From Panicum virgatum (lineage: Eukaryota > Streptophyta > Magnoliopsida > Poales > Poaceae): a stretch of 64,000 nt of DNA. Below, piece by piece: positions 21,963 to 34,429 of this stretch. Numbering within the stretch: position 1 is the stretch's first letter; each line of letters begins with the position of its first letter. A program made the translations under genes and the position numbers. The stretch is from assembly GCF_016808335.1 (NCBI RefSeq), contig NC_053149.1:24651238-24715237 (forward strand). The letters are read 5' to 3'. The notes below the pieces were generated by a model that saw only the letters and a list, made by a program, of their open reading frames with translations, did no database searches and was not told where the DNA came from.

Positions 21963-23635
21963 TTTTTTTCGAAGCGAGGCTCGACCCCAATTCCATTACG
22001 CATAACGGAATTACAGAGTTCAGAAAGAGAGCCAGAAAAAGACAGTCAAGACTACCAGAGCTACCTAACCTGAATTTCAAGCTAAACGAACAGAAGCGCT
22101 GCAACATCAAACCCAAGATTCCCAGGTAGATACCAGCCAACAAGATTTGGATTACAAAAGTACGAACGGCGCAAGAGCCCAAAGCCAACGTAACAGACAG
22201 CAAAATAGTTCACTTTTTCAAAAGCAACAGAGCAATGAAGCAACAAGATGGGACACTCCAAAAGGACCACAGCAACTCTACTCTTCCTCTTCTTCATGAT
22301 CTTCAGGGGCTGGCAGGAAAAGCCATGTATGTGGATCTTCAGACTGCTGTACGAGGATCATGTAAGCGCACGCCATCAAGCCCTTGACTCCTTCACTCAG
22401 CCTCCCCTGGAAGTCTGAATTGTAAAGACCTGCCCAGTGGTTCATAAACGAACAAGAGTGAAGCAAAATTTCAGCAGGATGACGAATAATCTTAGCATCA
22501 AACACCGCTTTGTTTCGACATTTCCAAATCGCCCAACAAACGGCCGCAAAACCGAAATGATGAACAGCTTGCCCATTAGGCAGCCATCTACAAATCCATT
22601 CCTTATATTGTGTACAATTTCTAGGTGTTGAAATTGTGCCAAGAAAGTGACCAACTATAGCCCACATGCATTTGGTCACAGGGCACTAGAAGAAGAGGTG
22701 GTCAATGGTTTCTAGCTGATCACAGAAAATGCAGGATGGATTGCCTAACCAATTTCTTTTAACCATGTTGTCTTTAGTCAAGATAGCCCCTTTCTCCAAT
22801 AGCCAAGTGAAGATTTTGATTTTGTAAGGCAACTTGGATTTCCAGATATGACAGAAGGTTTTAGTATTTCCAACAGTTGATAAATGCTCATACACCGATT
22901 TTGTAGTAAATTTCTTTTTACTATTCCATTTCCACAAAGTAATGTCATCCTGATTCTCAAAATTGTAAGAGAAGACATTGTCAACCACAGTTAACCATTC
23001 ATCAAAAAGAAATGGTGGTAACCATCTACTAAAATCAAGTTCTCCATTTCTCCTCAGTACCTCATAAACTGTAATTCCTTTTTCATCACATAAATCATAC
23101 AACACAGGATGGTTAATGCATAAAGGTTGTTCTTTGAGCCAACTATCTTCCCAGAACAAAGAGTTCTTCCCATTTTTGGTCAGTATTTTCCTCCCCCTTA
23201 GATAAACATGTTTAACTTTCAGCAGATTTGTCCAAATGGGGGAATCATCTCATTTGTGCTTGACAGATCTGATGGTGTCCTTCTGAAGATACTTCTTTTT
23301 GACTAAAGTTTGCCAGAGACCATCTTCTTTCTCAAGTTTCCACCACCATTTACTTAAAAGGCTGATATTCATTTTGAAAATGTCTTTTACACCCAAACCT
23401 CCTTTTTGTTTACTCAAGCAGATCACACTCCATTTAACAAGATGATATTTCTTTTTTGTTCCTCCACCTTGCCAAAAGAAAGACCTTCTCTGCTTGTCAA
23501 GAATATTGACCACAGATTTGGGCAAGAGGTAAATGGACATGTGATAGATAAAGGAACTAGACAAACTGGAATTTATTAAAGTGGTTCTACCAGCAATGGA
23601 TAGAGAACTCCCTTTCAAGGTTGCCAGTTTTTTCT
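21963..23635 (-). mobile_element. 5'-truncated LINE (non-LTR retrotransposon)
   Basis: Flanked by a perfect 17-bp duplication, CCCATTCATCTCATTCT, at 21946..21962 and 23636..23652. The minus-strand 3' end is a short A run (T run at 21962..21969 on the plus strand). Coding sequence on the minus strand begins abruptly at the 23635 end, the usual result of incomplete target-primed reverse transcription. Confidence 0.92.
22278..23635 (-). pseudogene. LINE ORF2 C-terminus with zf-RVT domain
   Basis: One minus-strand frame runs from 23635 to 22278 with only two interruptions: a TGA at 23250..23252 and a TAG at 22686..22688. It reads LKGSSLSIAGRTTLINSSLS and RRSFFWQGG (end of the plant LINE reverse transcriptase). 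Then come FTTKSVYEHL and WLGNPSCIFCDQLETIDHLF, the zinc-binding zf-RVT region with Cys-x2-Cys and His residues. It ends in a Glu-rich tail. The endonuclease and RT catalytic core are missing through 5' truncation. The single frame with few lesions points to a fairly recent insertion. Confidence 0.9.
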
Positions 23636-26600
23636 CCCATTCATCTCATTCTAAAACCCTAGTCACCTGAAGTCTGATCGCTAAAGGCACTGGGGGGTTT
23701 GGAAGGCCAAGCTCTCGTGGTCAGTGCCATTGGCGCCCAGAGGGACGCCGCTACGCTGCTGCATCTTCTACACCGACAAGAACGCCTACTTCCTCTATGG
23801 ATCAGGCATCAATGGTTGCTGCTACTGCAAATGCTGGTATAATGATCTACCATTTGTTTCCGCATTAGATTGATTTGGCATGAACTAGGTTATGTAAGGT
23901 TCCTGGGTAATGTGCCTCTAATGTTTAGTCTGTGTGACACCTCTGGTATCTGTACGCTAAAAGTCAGTCAACTTAATTCATTTAACCCATAGGAGGGAAT
24001 TAAGGAATTAAAATAAGAAGGAAAAAGTTAAATTAAATTCAAATCACACCTTTTGGATTATGTATGTGAGGGCAAGAATATTTAAAATACATTCAAATCA
24101 TATTTGAAAACATGCACAAAAACAATCTTGGGCTGAAACTAGTACCTTAAATGACATGTGCCTAATTCATGTTTCAGCCAAATCCACTCAAAAATTAAAT
24201 AAAACTAAAGCCCTTTATCGCAAGTTTGTAATTATGAAATAGTTCAAAATGTGAACTTCAAATAAAAATTTGCCTGAAACAAAAGTTGTAGATCTTGAAA
24301 AGTTACACAACTTTAATATTTAAAAGTTTTTCATTTGAACCCCTTAAGATAGAGATAATTTTAGTTTACAGAGAGGCCCTTGAACTTTTGGAATTTACAA
24401 AATAGTCCCTACTTCCTTTCCCCTCTCTGCTCCGCCGCTGTGCGCCCGTACGCCGCCTGTGGACCTCGTCCGCGGCCAAGTGGACCCGAGAGAGCCCGCC
24501 AGTGCCACCCGTCCTGCCCCTTGGCTTCTCCCCGTGTGCACACACGTCTTGGACTTGATGCAGCAAGAGCTTGCGCTAGCGCCGCCACCTCGCCGGCTGT
24601 CCGGTTCGGACCTCTCCCAGCCGTGCATTGCCTCCCAGGCGAAGCAAACTCACCTCCCACTCTCACTCTTGCGCCTATAAGTACCCTGGAGCCAGCCCTC
24701 ACGCGCGCCATTGCTCCTTCCCTGCTTCGCCTCCTCCTTCCTCGCCGGCGAAGCGCCACGCCATGCCGACGAGCCCCCTCCGCCCCTGCATTGCCCGGGA
24801 TGAGCATCTGCACACCTTCCTCGACCTCCTGTGAAGCTGTCAAGCCTAGCCGTGCCGGCTCGAGCTTGCCGGACTTGGACGCGCACCTCCGCCGCCTCTG
24901 CTCCACCGTGGAGCCACCTCCTCCGACCACCTCCGGCCCAAACCCGACCACCTCGAGGTTCGCCATTGAGCCTCAAACCTTTTCCCCCCCACCTCTCCCT
25001 CACCGCCGGCGACGGACCTCGCCGGAATCACTTGGACTCCGTGCGAGTACACGCGTCCAGGGACCTATTCTAGTGAATTTTGAAAATGCATAGAAATTCG
25101 TAGGAAAATCAAAAAAATATAAATCCTAATGTTCTGGAATATTTGCAATGAAATCTACAAGTTTTGTTACATGCAAATCTTTAGAATCTGTTCACATTTT
25201 AATCTACAAAAAAGAATATATTAAATAGCACATAAATGTTCTAGTAGTTTGGTTCACTGAATGGATCTGATTTTTTGATATGTCGATCTTAGTGATGTTA
25301 GAAACATCTGGTAAAAATATGAGCTCTGTTTGAAATCATTTACTTCCTCGCATGAGCAAGATTCCTAGATCTACTAGTTATATTTATGTATTAATGCTGG
25401 TGAAACTAGACATGGGTTAGCTCTGAAATTTTTCCTGGATGAGCATGTTAATGAACTCTTGCTGATCTGCAAGTTTGAGAAATTTTAGAGCTAGTTTGCT
25501 ATATATTCTGTTTAATGCTTGTTTGATGAACTTAATTCATGGTATATAGTTCCTGTGTTTAGAAAAATCTAGATTTATTTCTGGAATCTTTTTGTAGCCA
25601 TGTAATCATGTATGTAAAGTTTGAGCTCCTTTTTACTGAGTATTTTTACAGTTATAATTCATGCTTGTTATATCATGCCTAGATTTGTTAATTTCACTCT
25701 GAATGCAATATTTTATATCTGGTCATGATCCTTGGACCTATTCTTAGTTAGTATTAATACTATCTGTGGTCAAAATTGGACATACAGTAATTGTCATCTT
25801 GAATCTTGAATTAATATGCAAGTTCATATATAGTTTAATGCATAAGTAATAGATCTGGTAGAAGTAATGCTTGATAATTTTACTTAAACATTCTTAGTCT
25901 ATTTCTTCGCTCTGGTAAAAGTTTGAGGTCCATAACCCTGGTGGAACTCCATGTGGAATTTAAATGTGTGGCTAGCATGTTAGTTTTGTTAACTTTATAA
26001 CTCCTGTTTTATGAGTACATAAAATCTGGAAAAATTACAATGCTGAGTATGACATACATAGATGTTGCTGTAATTTTGGTAGTGCCAGAAACCATTCCTA
26101 ACAACCTGTGCAAATTCGTGAAATTTCTAGGTTAATATGATTAGATGATTTCTAGTCTAGAAATTAAAACCACCCCAACACAATTATTCATGAAGTAAGT
26201 TAATTATAGGTACTACTCCATAAATGACTGCCCAGGAAATGAAATTACAAGATCATCACTGAATTAACATTTTGTTGAACTGCAACTATATCGTGAAGGA
26301 AAGAAACCTCATATCATGTTGTAATAATAAATCTTTGCATTGCATATAGAAACGGTTAATCTCGCAGACGGTAAATACGAGTTGGTTCCTTCGGACTGTC
26401 TTACTGCAACGGAAGTTAATCTTAATTGTGCTAACTTGAACCAAGACCTGGGCCAAGCCCCAGAGGACTCTCAGTGTGACAGTGCCCAAGAAGGCAAGCC
26501 CCGGTGCATAATCCCATTATTTTCCGTGTTATAATCATCTAACTATTCGTATATGTTGTAATAATTTTATTTGCACATTTATGTTTTCTTAGGCGTTGAT

Positions 26601-27021
26601 CGAAAACCTTAAATGCATGATCCCTAGGTACCTATGTTTATTATTCGGATCTTTTTATCGACTAGTCGCCCCGCTAACTAGGAACGGAAGAAGTCGAGAG
26701 GTTTCTTGCCTTTCGCGAGAATATAGGATTTGACTGACTTTAATTACTGCTGCAATATAAGGACAACGGGCGGGGTTGTGTAGTTGTGATACCCCGCTGG
26801 TGTAGTCGGAATTGGTTAAGGTCACAGTGTGTGGCTCATTTCGTTAAGCGTTTAAAAGTACTAGCCACATGCCGAGAAATATGGTAATTGGTAAGCTTAA
26901 GTACCTAATCGGACCAGCACGTGGAACGTTGGTACCCTCTTTGTAGAAGTAGGGTTTAATTTTTGTCGCGACATACAGGTGCAGAGTGGTCGGACTCTGT
27001 AGTCAGGGAGGGTACCCCGTG

Positions 27022-27438
27022 TGTCAGACTCGGGGCAGTGGGACTGTTTATAGGCATAGAATATTCTAGAGTAAGGGATAGCTCATGGATATACCTTACC
27101 TCTCTTGTAACTACCCAAATATGCGTAGAACTAGCTGCAGTACAAAGGAAACTACCCGATTGTGTTGTAGTAGGACTCCAACTGTACTCGGCTAGGACTT
27201 TCCATGTAACCATGTCCCCCCGAATATATAAGGGTGGGCAAGGATCCCCTCCAAACATCATCAACACCTAAGGCAATACAAACAACCACAAAGGATGTAG
27301 GGTATTACGCAACTCGCGGTCTGAACCTGTCTAAATCTTTGTGTTCCTTGCACCATCGAGTTCCAGAGCAGTCGATCCCTACCTACAAACCTTACTGCTA
27401 AGGGTATCCCTGAGCAGGCTTGGCAGTAAACACCGACA
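27022..27438 (+). repeat. 5' LTR of element D
   Basis: 417 bp, TGTCAGACTCGGGG to CACCGACA. A TATA-like GAATATATAAGG lies at about 27221..27232 after a C-rich run. It is clearly the same sequence as the 3' LTR, with scattered substitutions and a shorter C run. Confidence 0.92.
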
Positions 27439-27440
27439 GC

Positions 27441-27454
27441 TGGCGCGCCAGGTA
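27441..27454 (+). promoter_or_regulatory. Primer-binding site of element D
   Basis: TGGCGCGCCAGGTA, two bases after the LTR, a primer site commonly seen in plant Gypsy elements of this kind. It includes the palindrome GGCGCGCC. Confidence 0.75.
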
Positions 27455-29503
27455 TGGGATTTGGCGAGTTCATCGGTGCGATGGCCGGATCAAGCGACAC
27501 CAACAACGTGCCTGAGGGCACAACCCTTGTTTTCGGTTCCTCGGCTTGCACGGCTGACGGATCGGGCGGCTTCTCCAGCCACCTTGTCATGCCCAACTCG
27601 CCTAAACCAAAAACCACTTTCCAATCCGCCGACATCTGCGAGTTCGTAGAACTCGACAGAAAGCAAGCTCCACCCAAACTTAGTTCAGATATTCCAGAAA
27701 ACGTGTCGACTCCAACTCGAATTCTCGAGTTAGCCGAGTCCGATACAAACTCTGACCCCGAAAATCTCCAATTTTCTGAAACCCTCGAAAAATACCTGAC
27801 TTATCTCAAGTCAATCAAACGCCCCAAGATCGACAACTCAGAACTACTCGATGGAGTAGATCGAGTTTCACGATCAATAGAGGGATGCATTAAACTAGCA
27901 GAATCCACTCTTGACTCATCAAAAACACAGCAGAACCCAGAGGCATTGAAGCCACCACAGGAACGCTCGGGTGATAGAGGTAGATCGAGTAGATTCTACG
28001 CTCATCGACTGCATTAAGATGGCTGAAGGCACTCTGCAAAACAAGAAGCAGAAATCGGGAGGAGGAATCTGCGGGAGATCTGGAAGGACAAACCCCCGGC
28101 TTGTTCGGATGGGACTGTCTTTCTCCAGGAAACCTCAGAATCCTTCACCGAAACCTGCTCATAGTCGGATTCCTGAACCAGACGAATCCTTATTCGATCA
28201 GGACTTTGATCAATTCATGAATAGCCTCGACACCTTTGAACCATTTAATGATCTCGAAGACTAGTCTGACAGTGTCAATCTGTTCATGGACGCTATGACC
28301 CAACTGCCCCAGAATGCAGACACTCTCTGGGAACTGGCCAAGCTCAAAAAGGGAAAAATCCAAAGCTTCAGAAGAATCCAGCAAGTCGATCTTCGACAAA
28401 CCCTAGATCAAGGAGCCTGAAGGATTGACTCCCACACAATCATGGCTTTATTGGATGAACGAGAATGCCCTCTGTGCAGAGATGGGAATTCCGCTTCTCG
28501 CTCACCCAAAGCACACATATTCACAAATCGGCGATTCCGACTCCGAGTACTCTTCTGACCTGGAGGATGAACTGGACAACCTGATCCAGTACAGTAAGGA
28601 AGTCGAATCCAACTCGACTAAGAATTCCAAGTGCGATCAGGACTCCCTCCCAAACTTGGTCATATATGCAACGCCGCAAGGACGAACAGTGCGCTTGAAG
28701 GAGACACAAGATTCTAAGGCTTCCAGCTCTCAGCCAACGGATCTTCCCTTTCAGCAGACCACTCCGCTAGACCCGTCTTCAAGCAAACAAGACTAAGAAA
28801 TTCAAGATCTTTGTCGTGAAATCCTCATGATTCGCATCTCTGAAGTTCATGAACCAGAGGATGACTCCACGGAGCGTCTCAATCTCGACGATTACAATTC
28901 TGATGACTTTGACGAGTATCTTTCCGACAACATGGAAACTACTCCCCCACGGTCACAGAAGCCCAAGCTGCTACCAAGCAAGACTTGCCTGCACCTACTC
29001 CAGCAGTAATAGTTACAGTCCAACTGGAGGAACCTGGAGCAGCAGAAGACCTCTACGAGCGTCATCGCCTGCTTAATCAGAAAAGGGCATTTAGGTGCCA
29101 GTGCCTCGCCAACCGCCAGCAAGAACAGCAAGGCGACAACTACAACTACTCCAATAGCGACCTTCGCAATGTGATCAACATTGGTCGTGATGCGTGCAAC
29201 ATCATCATCTCAAGGAGAAAGGAGCGTGAGGAAATAGAGGCATATAGCCCTTCTTCCAACTACCACATTCCAGCACATGCTTCCACATCCTTCAAGAAGC
29301 GCAAGCCAGCAAGTACCCTCCCACAGGGTAAGCCTCGCACCCAACACCATGGAGAAACATCTCTTGGCGGAGACAAGATCAAAAAAATGCTCCTACACAA
29401 GTGCTTCATGCACCCAAAGAGCTCCCATACGATCTTCGAGTGCAACTCGCTCCGCAAGGCCCTTGGGGCACCACCAGTAAACGAGACTTTACATAAAATC
29501 TAG
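27454..29503 (+). pseudogene. Gag-like region of element D in broken frames
   Basis: Open pieces 27454..28017, 27971..28264, 28425..28796, 28827..29009 and 28985..29503 lie in different frames. The first begins MGFGEFIGAMAG just inside the primer site. A peptide unit with VDRV and CIK(L/M)AE(S/G)TL occurs twice (about 27855..27915 and 27985..28040), an internal duplication. The last piece ends with HKCFMHPKSSHTIFEC and LRKALGAPPVNETL, resembling the C-terminal part of gag in non-autonomous grass Gypsy elements. No full CCHC knuckle, protease or RT is present. Frame changes and at least one TAG (28262) indicate decay, unless some gaps are introns. Confidence 0.6.
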
Positions 29504-29739
29504 TCGACTCTCATACCGACTAGTATTACTCCCGAATGTTTTTTATCCATGTAAACCATTGCTCATGTTTACGGGCAAGGGGTAGGTCTTAAGAGTCAGA
29601 GTCTGTTATTTTACAATCGTTGTAATCTTGACGACTCTTCAATAAAAGTTGATTCCTTCATAAATCGACTACTTTGCTCTCACTCATCGGATCTATACCC
29701 CATAAACAATGCTACTCTGAATGCTCTGCTCAACATGGA

Positions 29740-30770
29740 GCAGTAATCGAGTAGTTTTTTATGGTTTACCTCGAGTATTCTTTCGATATTTTTGTCTTGG
29801 GTAACCCGACGGGGTTCATCCTAACAGACTTGTCCTAAGAGTTACTCAAGTCCTTGGGTAGGACACCCTACTCGCTGGCTCGATTAGGTTTTGGATATCC
29901 TTTTGATATTTTCGTGTCTTGGGTAACCCGACGGGGTTCATCCTAACAGACTTGTCTTAAGGATTACTCCAGTCCTTGGTTAAGGACACCCTACTCGCTG
30001 GCTCGAGTAGGTTTTGGATACTCTTTCGATATTTTTGTCTTGGGTAACCTGACGGGGTTCATCTTAACAGACCTGTCCTAAGAGTTACTCTAGTACTTGG
30101 TTAGGACACCCTACTCGCTGGCTCGAGTAGGTTTTGGATATCCTTTCGACATTTTCATCTTGGGTAACCCGACAGGGTTCATCCTAACAAACATGTCTTA
30201 AGGATTACTCCAGTCCTTGGTTAGGACACCCTACTCGCTATCTCGAGTAGGTTTTGGATACTCTTTCGACATTTTCGCCTTGAGTAACCCGACGGGGTTC
30301 ATCCTAACAGACTTGTCCTAAGAGTTACTCCAGTCCTTGGTTAGGACACCCTACTCGCTTGCTCGAGTAGGTTTTGGATATTCTTTTGACATTTTTGTCT
30401 TGGGTAACCTAACGAGGTTCACCCTAATAGACTTGTCCTTAGAATTACTCCAGTCCTTGATTAGGACACCCTACTCGCTGGCCCGAGTAGTTTTGGATAT
30501 TTCTAAGACGGTTTCGTCTTGGGTAACTCGACAGGGTTCATCCTAACAGATCTATCTTAGAAATTACTCCAGTCCTTGGATAGGACACCTTACTCGCCTT
30601 GCTCGAGTAAGTTTGGGAAATTTTTAAAATATTTTCGTCTTGGATAACTCGACAGAGTTCATCCTAACAGACCTATTTTAGAAAGCAATCCAGTTCTTGT
30701 GTAGGACATACTACTCGCTGGATCGAGTAGTTTGGGGAATATTTTCACAAAAAGTTTTTCCCACTTGGGA
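29740..30770 (+). repeat. 120-bp tandem array in element D, about eight units
   Basis: The marker GGACACCCTACTCGCT recurs at about 29861, 29984, 30104, 30224, 30344, 30464, 30583 and (as GGACATACTACTCGCT) 30703. The spacings are 123, 120, 120, 120, 120, 119 and 120 bp. Each unit also has GGGTAACCCGACGGGGTTCA and a short inverted repeat CTACTCG-CTGGCT-CGAGTAG. Units are contiguous with no unique spacers. Divergence increases to the right and the array fades by about 30800. Confidence 0.92.
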
Positions 30771-31689
30771 GACCAGATAAGGTCTATCCTAACCGGTCAA
30801 CTGTGAAAGCTATTCCAATGAGCATAAAACAAGTTTTTTGTACCCTAAATAGGTTGACACGAGTCTCCTGCTTGCTTAGACCACAAAGGGAGTTTCAACT
30901 TCGGAACTTTTTGCTTCGAGTACTCGACGGGTGTTACTCGCTTGCTCGAAATACCAAAAGTGTTCTGTTTTCCCTTGGTACTCTGAGTAGTTGTCGAGAG
31001 TCTCTAGTTCACCTGTGCCATCCAAGGCACCTAATTCTCCAAGTACTCGATAAGAGTTCTCCCTTATTTGATGGGACAATCAAGCCCATCAGAGCACCGC
31101 TCTAACCTACATATCTCTTTTTCAAAAAGAAATCTGGATTAAGCTACGGCTTAAACCACCCTCTTAGTGCTTTTTCCACTTGGTTAATCACGCGGGATTC
31201 AATCCTAACCGGTCAGCACTAGAGTTCTGATTAAGAATCATACAACTTGACCCTAATCGAGAATACTCTGCCTCTTAAGGCATCTATGGTTACAACTCTT
31301 TGTATCCACTATCACGATTGAGTTAGCGTGATGCCGCCAGAACTCATCCCTTTCGAGTATCAATTACTCGACAATCCAAAGGATTGCATAATCCTACCGT
31401 AAAACAAGTACTTGACATTACACAAATATTAAACATTTGTTCAAAGTACTTTTGGCCCACACGCCAAACAATTTTCACAAGCAGTTCAGGGAGACCTAGA
31501 CTTGTTCAAAGTCTCCACTATCTGGTCTGCTACGGCAGGAGTTTCTTACAGATACTGATTGAATTGTTCATCAGTACAGTCAGCCTTTGCGCCCTTCCCA
31601 AGTGGATCAAGGGGAGTATGTGTCCAGTAGGACCTCACCAACCCGAGTACATGTTCCACGTATTGTCGGGTGGTTGTGGAGACGTACCT
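30771..31689 (+). other. Element D interior between array and antisense gene
   Basis: Degenerate relatives of the array unit (ATCCTAACCGGTCA at about 30787 and 31195) trail off here, with further TACTCGA-type motifs. I see no coding sequence on the plus strand. The minus-strand 3' end of the antisense gene approaches from the right. Confidence 0.45.
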
Positions 31690-34418
31690 TTCAAAGCTCT
31701 CAGGTACTTTCCGAAGCCTCCCCGCCAGCGTAAGCGGTTTCTTTTTCATTCCCCTCCGGGATCTCCACAAGTCCTGCCACATCTTGAGCAGCATCTCTGA
31801 GTTCTTCAAGCTCTTGCTGCATCAAGTCCCGAGATTCTGACAAAGTTTTAAGCTGTTGAAGACAAGTTGCCACCTCTCGGTCAGAATCCGTCTTGATCTT
31901 CTTGAGCTTCTCGATTTCATCTGTGTTTCGGTACATAAGAATCATTAGATCCAGTACCAAGCTTTCTTCAATCTTTAAAGATTTTGTGCAAGATGTGTAC
32001 TCGATTAGAATTAAACCTTATAAACACCAGGCAGAAGAATCTACTTGATTGCATCATATATGCTAAAAGACTAACCTTTCTTGGCCTTGGAAAGTTTCTT
32101 GATTTTCTCCTGAAAAGCCTTCTCGGACGAGAGTGTTTTTACCCGCTCTCTCAGAGCATTTAGCTCCGCATTGTCCGGAGGCTGGCTACTCCCCTCCTCC
32201 AACACCTCCTGTCAAGAAATAAAAACAAAAGATCAGTATATACTATTCGATCTATACAAAAGTACTCGACATATTCGACTACTTACCCCAGCAGCTTGAA
32301 TGCAAGCTTTAGCTTCTCTTGCGGCATGACACTTCCCGATGAAATCTGGGAAGTACTCGCCCGCACCACGGAGACCGCCTTTTCTGGCACATCTACAACT
32401 TTCTCTACAATATCCCCTATATTTTAGGAATTTAGAGGAAAAACGGGTTACTAATCCAAACTAAGAGCAAAGGAAAGCACTCTTATCAGTACAAAAGGCA
32501 TTATAAGTTTACCTGTAGGGGTTTCCTCAGACTGCTTCTCGCCGCCTCCCTCAGGAAGCTTCTCGCCGCCTTCCTCCTCTGGAAGCTTGTCGCTTCCACT
32601 GCCCTCCAGGAGACTTTCATCGCTCCTCTCAACATCTGGCAATGGAGAATTCCGAAGCATGGCATCCGCCATGTCCTCTGCTTCGCAAGCACTCATCTCT
32701 GGAGTGGTCGGGGGCTTCTCCACTACCGATTTGGGGGCTGAGTCGTCTTCAGTTTCCCCTCTTGCCTCCAGGAGTACATAACTATCAAGACAAAGAAGCT
32801 GAAATATACTCGATACACAGCCAAATCTATAAACAAGTTCAAAAGAATTTACGTAGATGCCCTCATCACGGCAAATTTCCTGATGCCAAACTTTTGGGTA
32901 GGCCTCACGATGACGGCCTGCTTACCCGTATCTCCGACATTATCTACATTGGAACTACTCGCCGGTCGAGTAGTCCCAGTCCCTTTTGACGGGTCCACTG
33001 TGGCGGAAGGGACGGTTTGTTCCACCACAGCATCATCCCTAGATGCTGAAGGCCGTGGCATTTTAGCCACCGGACTTGAAAAAGCAAAAAAAAAATCAAA
33101 ACCAGCAAATCGAAGACGAATATACTCGATTATAATCAACTAGCTACTTACCTATTGCTAGTAGTCTGTGAGGAGCTGCTACACTTCCTCACTGCCGAAC
33201 GTGTACCCTTGGGGTGTCCCACCTGGGTATCCGTGCTTGGGGTGGGGTTGTGCTCCCCGTCACTCTTCTCCCCAGCCGCCTCTTCATCTGCATAACCAAA
33301 GTCAGACATTAGTACTATTTATATAAGATTTCATATGAACATGCTAGGACTTGGTTGACAGTATAAGAGCACATGGAGAAAGAAAAATGACGATTAAGTG
33401 CCTAGCAGTGGAGGACTACTCTTAAAATGCTCCACGTCCTCCTACAGAAAGCAAAATTCTATCAGAATCACACTAAGGTAAATTACTTGATAACTACAAA
33501 TCGACTACCCTTATCAGTACCTACTTCGGAGGACTCGTAGCAGAAAAAGTATCAGGAACAACAGGTACTAGCTTTACATTCCTTAGCAGTCGTTGGACTC
33601 GATTAAGTACTTCTTCATCTGAGATCTCTTCCTCCAAGAATCATGATGAATCAGTCGTTCCTTGATACTGGAAACCAAATGTTTCCCGAGCCTCTAGCGG
33701 CTGGATTCTCCTTTTCATCCAGTCGAATACAATAGCATCTCCAGTTAAATTCCTTTGCCTAAGATCGACAATTCTTGAAAGAAGCTCAGGGATTTGACTA
33801 TCATCGATTGGTTTCTTATTCCACTCAGGCCATTGAATCGGAGGGTCTGGAGTAATCATTGGTACACTCTCCCACTGGTTCTCTACATAAAACCATTTGG
33901 GTTTCCAGTTGATTACCTTGCTACTAAGCTTATAGGGGATATAAACTTTATCCTTCCCCTGTCTAAGTTGAAGACCCACACCTCCTACTACATCTAAAAC
34001 ATAGGAATCTGACTGCGGTTTAAGATGGAATAGAAACCAGAAAAGCTCAAAATGGGGCTCGATGCCCAGAAAAGCTTCGCACAAAGGCACAAAGATAGAA
34101 ATGTGAACAAAGGAATTGGGGGTCAAGTGATGAAGCTTGATCCTGTAGTAGCGCAGGAGCCCAGAAAAGAAAAATGAACAAGGGAGCCCCAATCCCCGTT
34201 CCAAATAAGGAGCAAAAGTGATGATTTCACCCGTATTTTCATACGGACAATCCTCACCCAAGGCAGGACGCCATTGGATGACGGATTTCTATGGCAAAAG
34301 ACCAGCAGAAACTAAAGTTTCTAGGTCAGACTCAGAGCACTTACTTGCGACCCATCCTTCTTCCCGGGTTGGTTCTGCAGCTACACCCTTGCCCTTACTC
34401 GACTTCTTCGGGGGCCAT
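31546..34418 (-). pseudogene. Antisense multi-exon gene of element D, 'putative gypsy type transposon' domain
   Basis: On the minus strand, opposite to D's LTRs. ATG at 34418 is followed by a Lys-rich start, one extra C that shifts the frame, then a TAG. After these comes a 206-codon open stretch (34261..33641) with ERGLGLPCSFFFSGLLRYYR, SFVHISIFVPLCEAFLGIEP and KPKWFYVENQWESVPMI. This matches the plant Pfam family PF04195. Further open blocks with plausible GT/AG borders follow: about 33160..33290, 32862..33080, 32512..32780, 32292..32420, 32090..32214, and a coiled-coil block 31960..31546 ending DEQFNQYL. The product's role is unknown. Because of the frameshift, TAG, a TGA near 33641 and a doubtful exon near 33410..33441, I call this copy broken. 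Confidence 0.65.
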
Positions 34419-34429
34419 CCGGAAATCAA

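Larger units (their letters stand above)
9949..23932 (+). mobile_element. Copia LTR retrotransposon B, with nested insertions
   Basis: Two LTRs begin with the same TGTTGGAAATAAATTTCTGT (9949 and 21757). Between them, on the plus strand, lie gag, protease, integrase, reverse transcriptase and RNase H in the Copia order (integrase before RT). The interior is split by a Gypsy-derived block (15785..21226) and the 3' LTR by a LINE (21963..23635). The last 14 or so bases of the 3' LTR are missing at the junction with LTR C. Many stops and frameshifts make it non-autonomous now. Confidence 0.9.
21757..23932 (+). repeat. 3' LTR of element B, split by a LINE
   Basis: Blocks 21757..21962 and 23653..23932 (one 17-bp duplication removed) together match the 5' LTR. 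The final ACTATTTCTAACA is missing where LTR C begins. It is preceded by the purine tract GTGGGAGAA at 21748..21756. Confidence 0.88.

Noticed and set aside
24380..25093. 237-codon plus-strand frame
   Set aside because: Low-complexity Pro/Ser/Arg content in the leader of LTR C, open on both strands, no domain.
29740..30770. CRISPR-like array
   Set aside because: Units are about 120 bp, contiguous, without unique spacers, in a plant retrotransposon.
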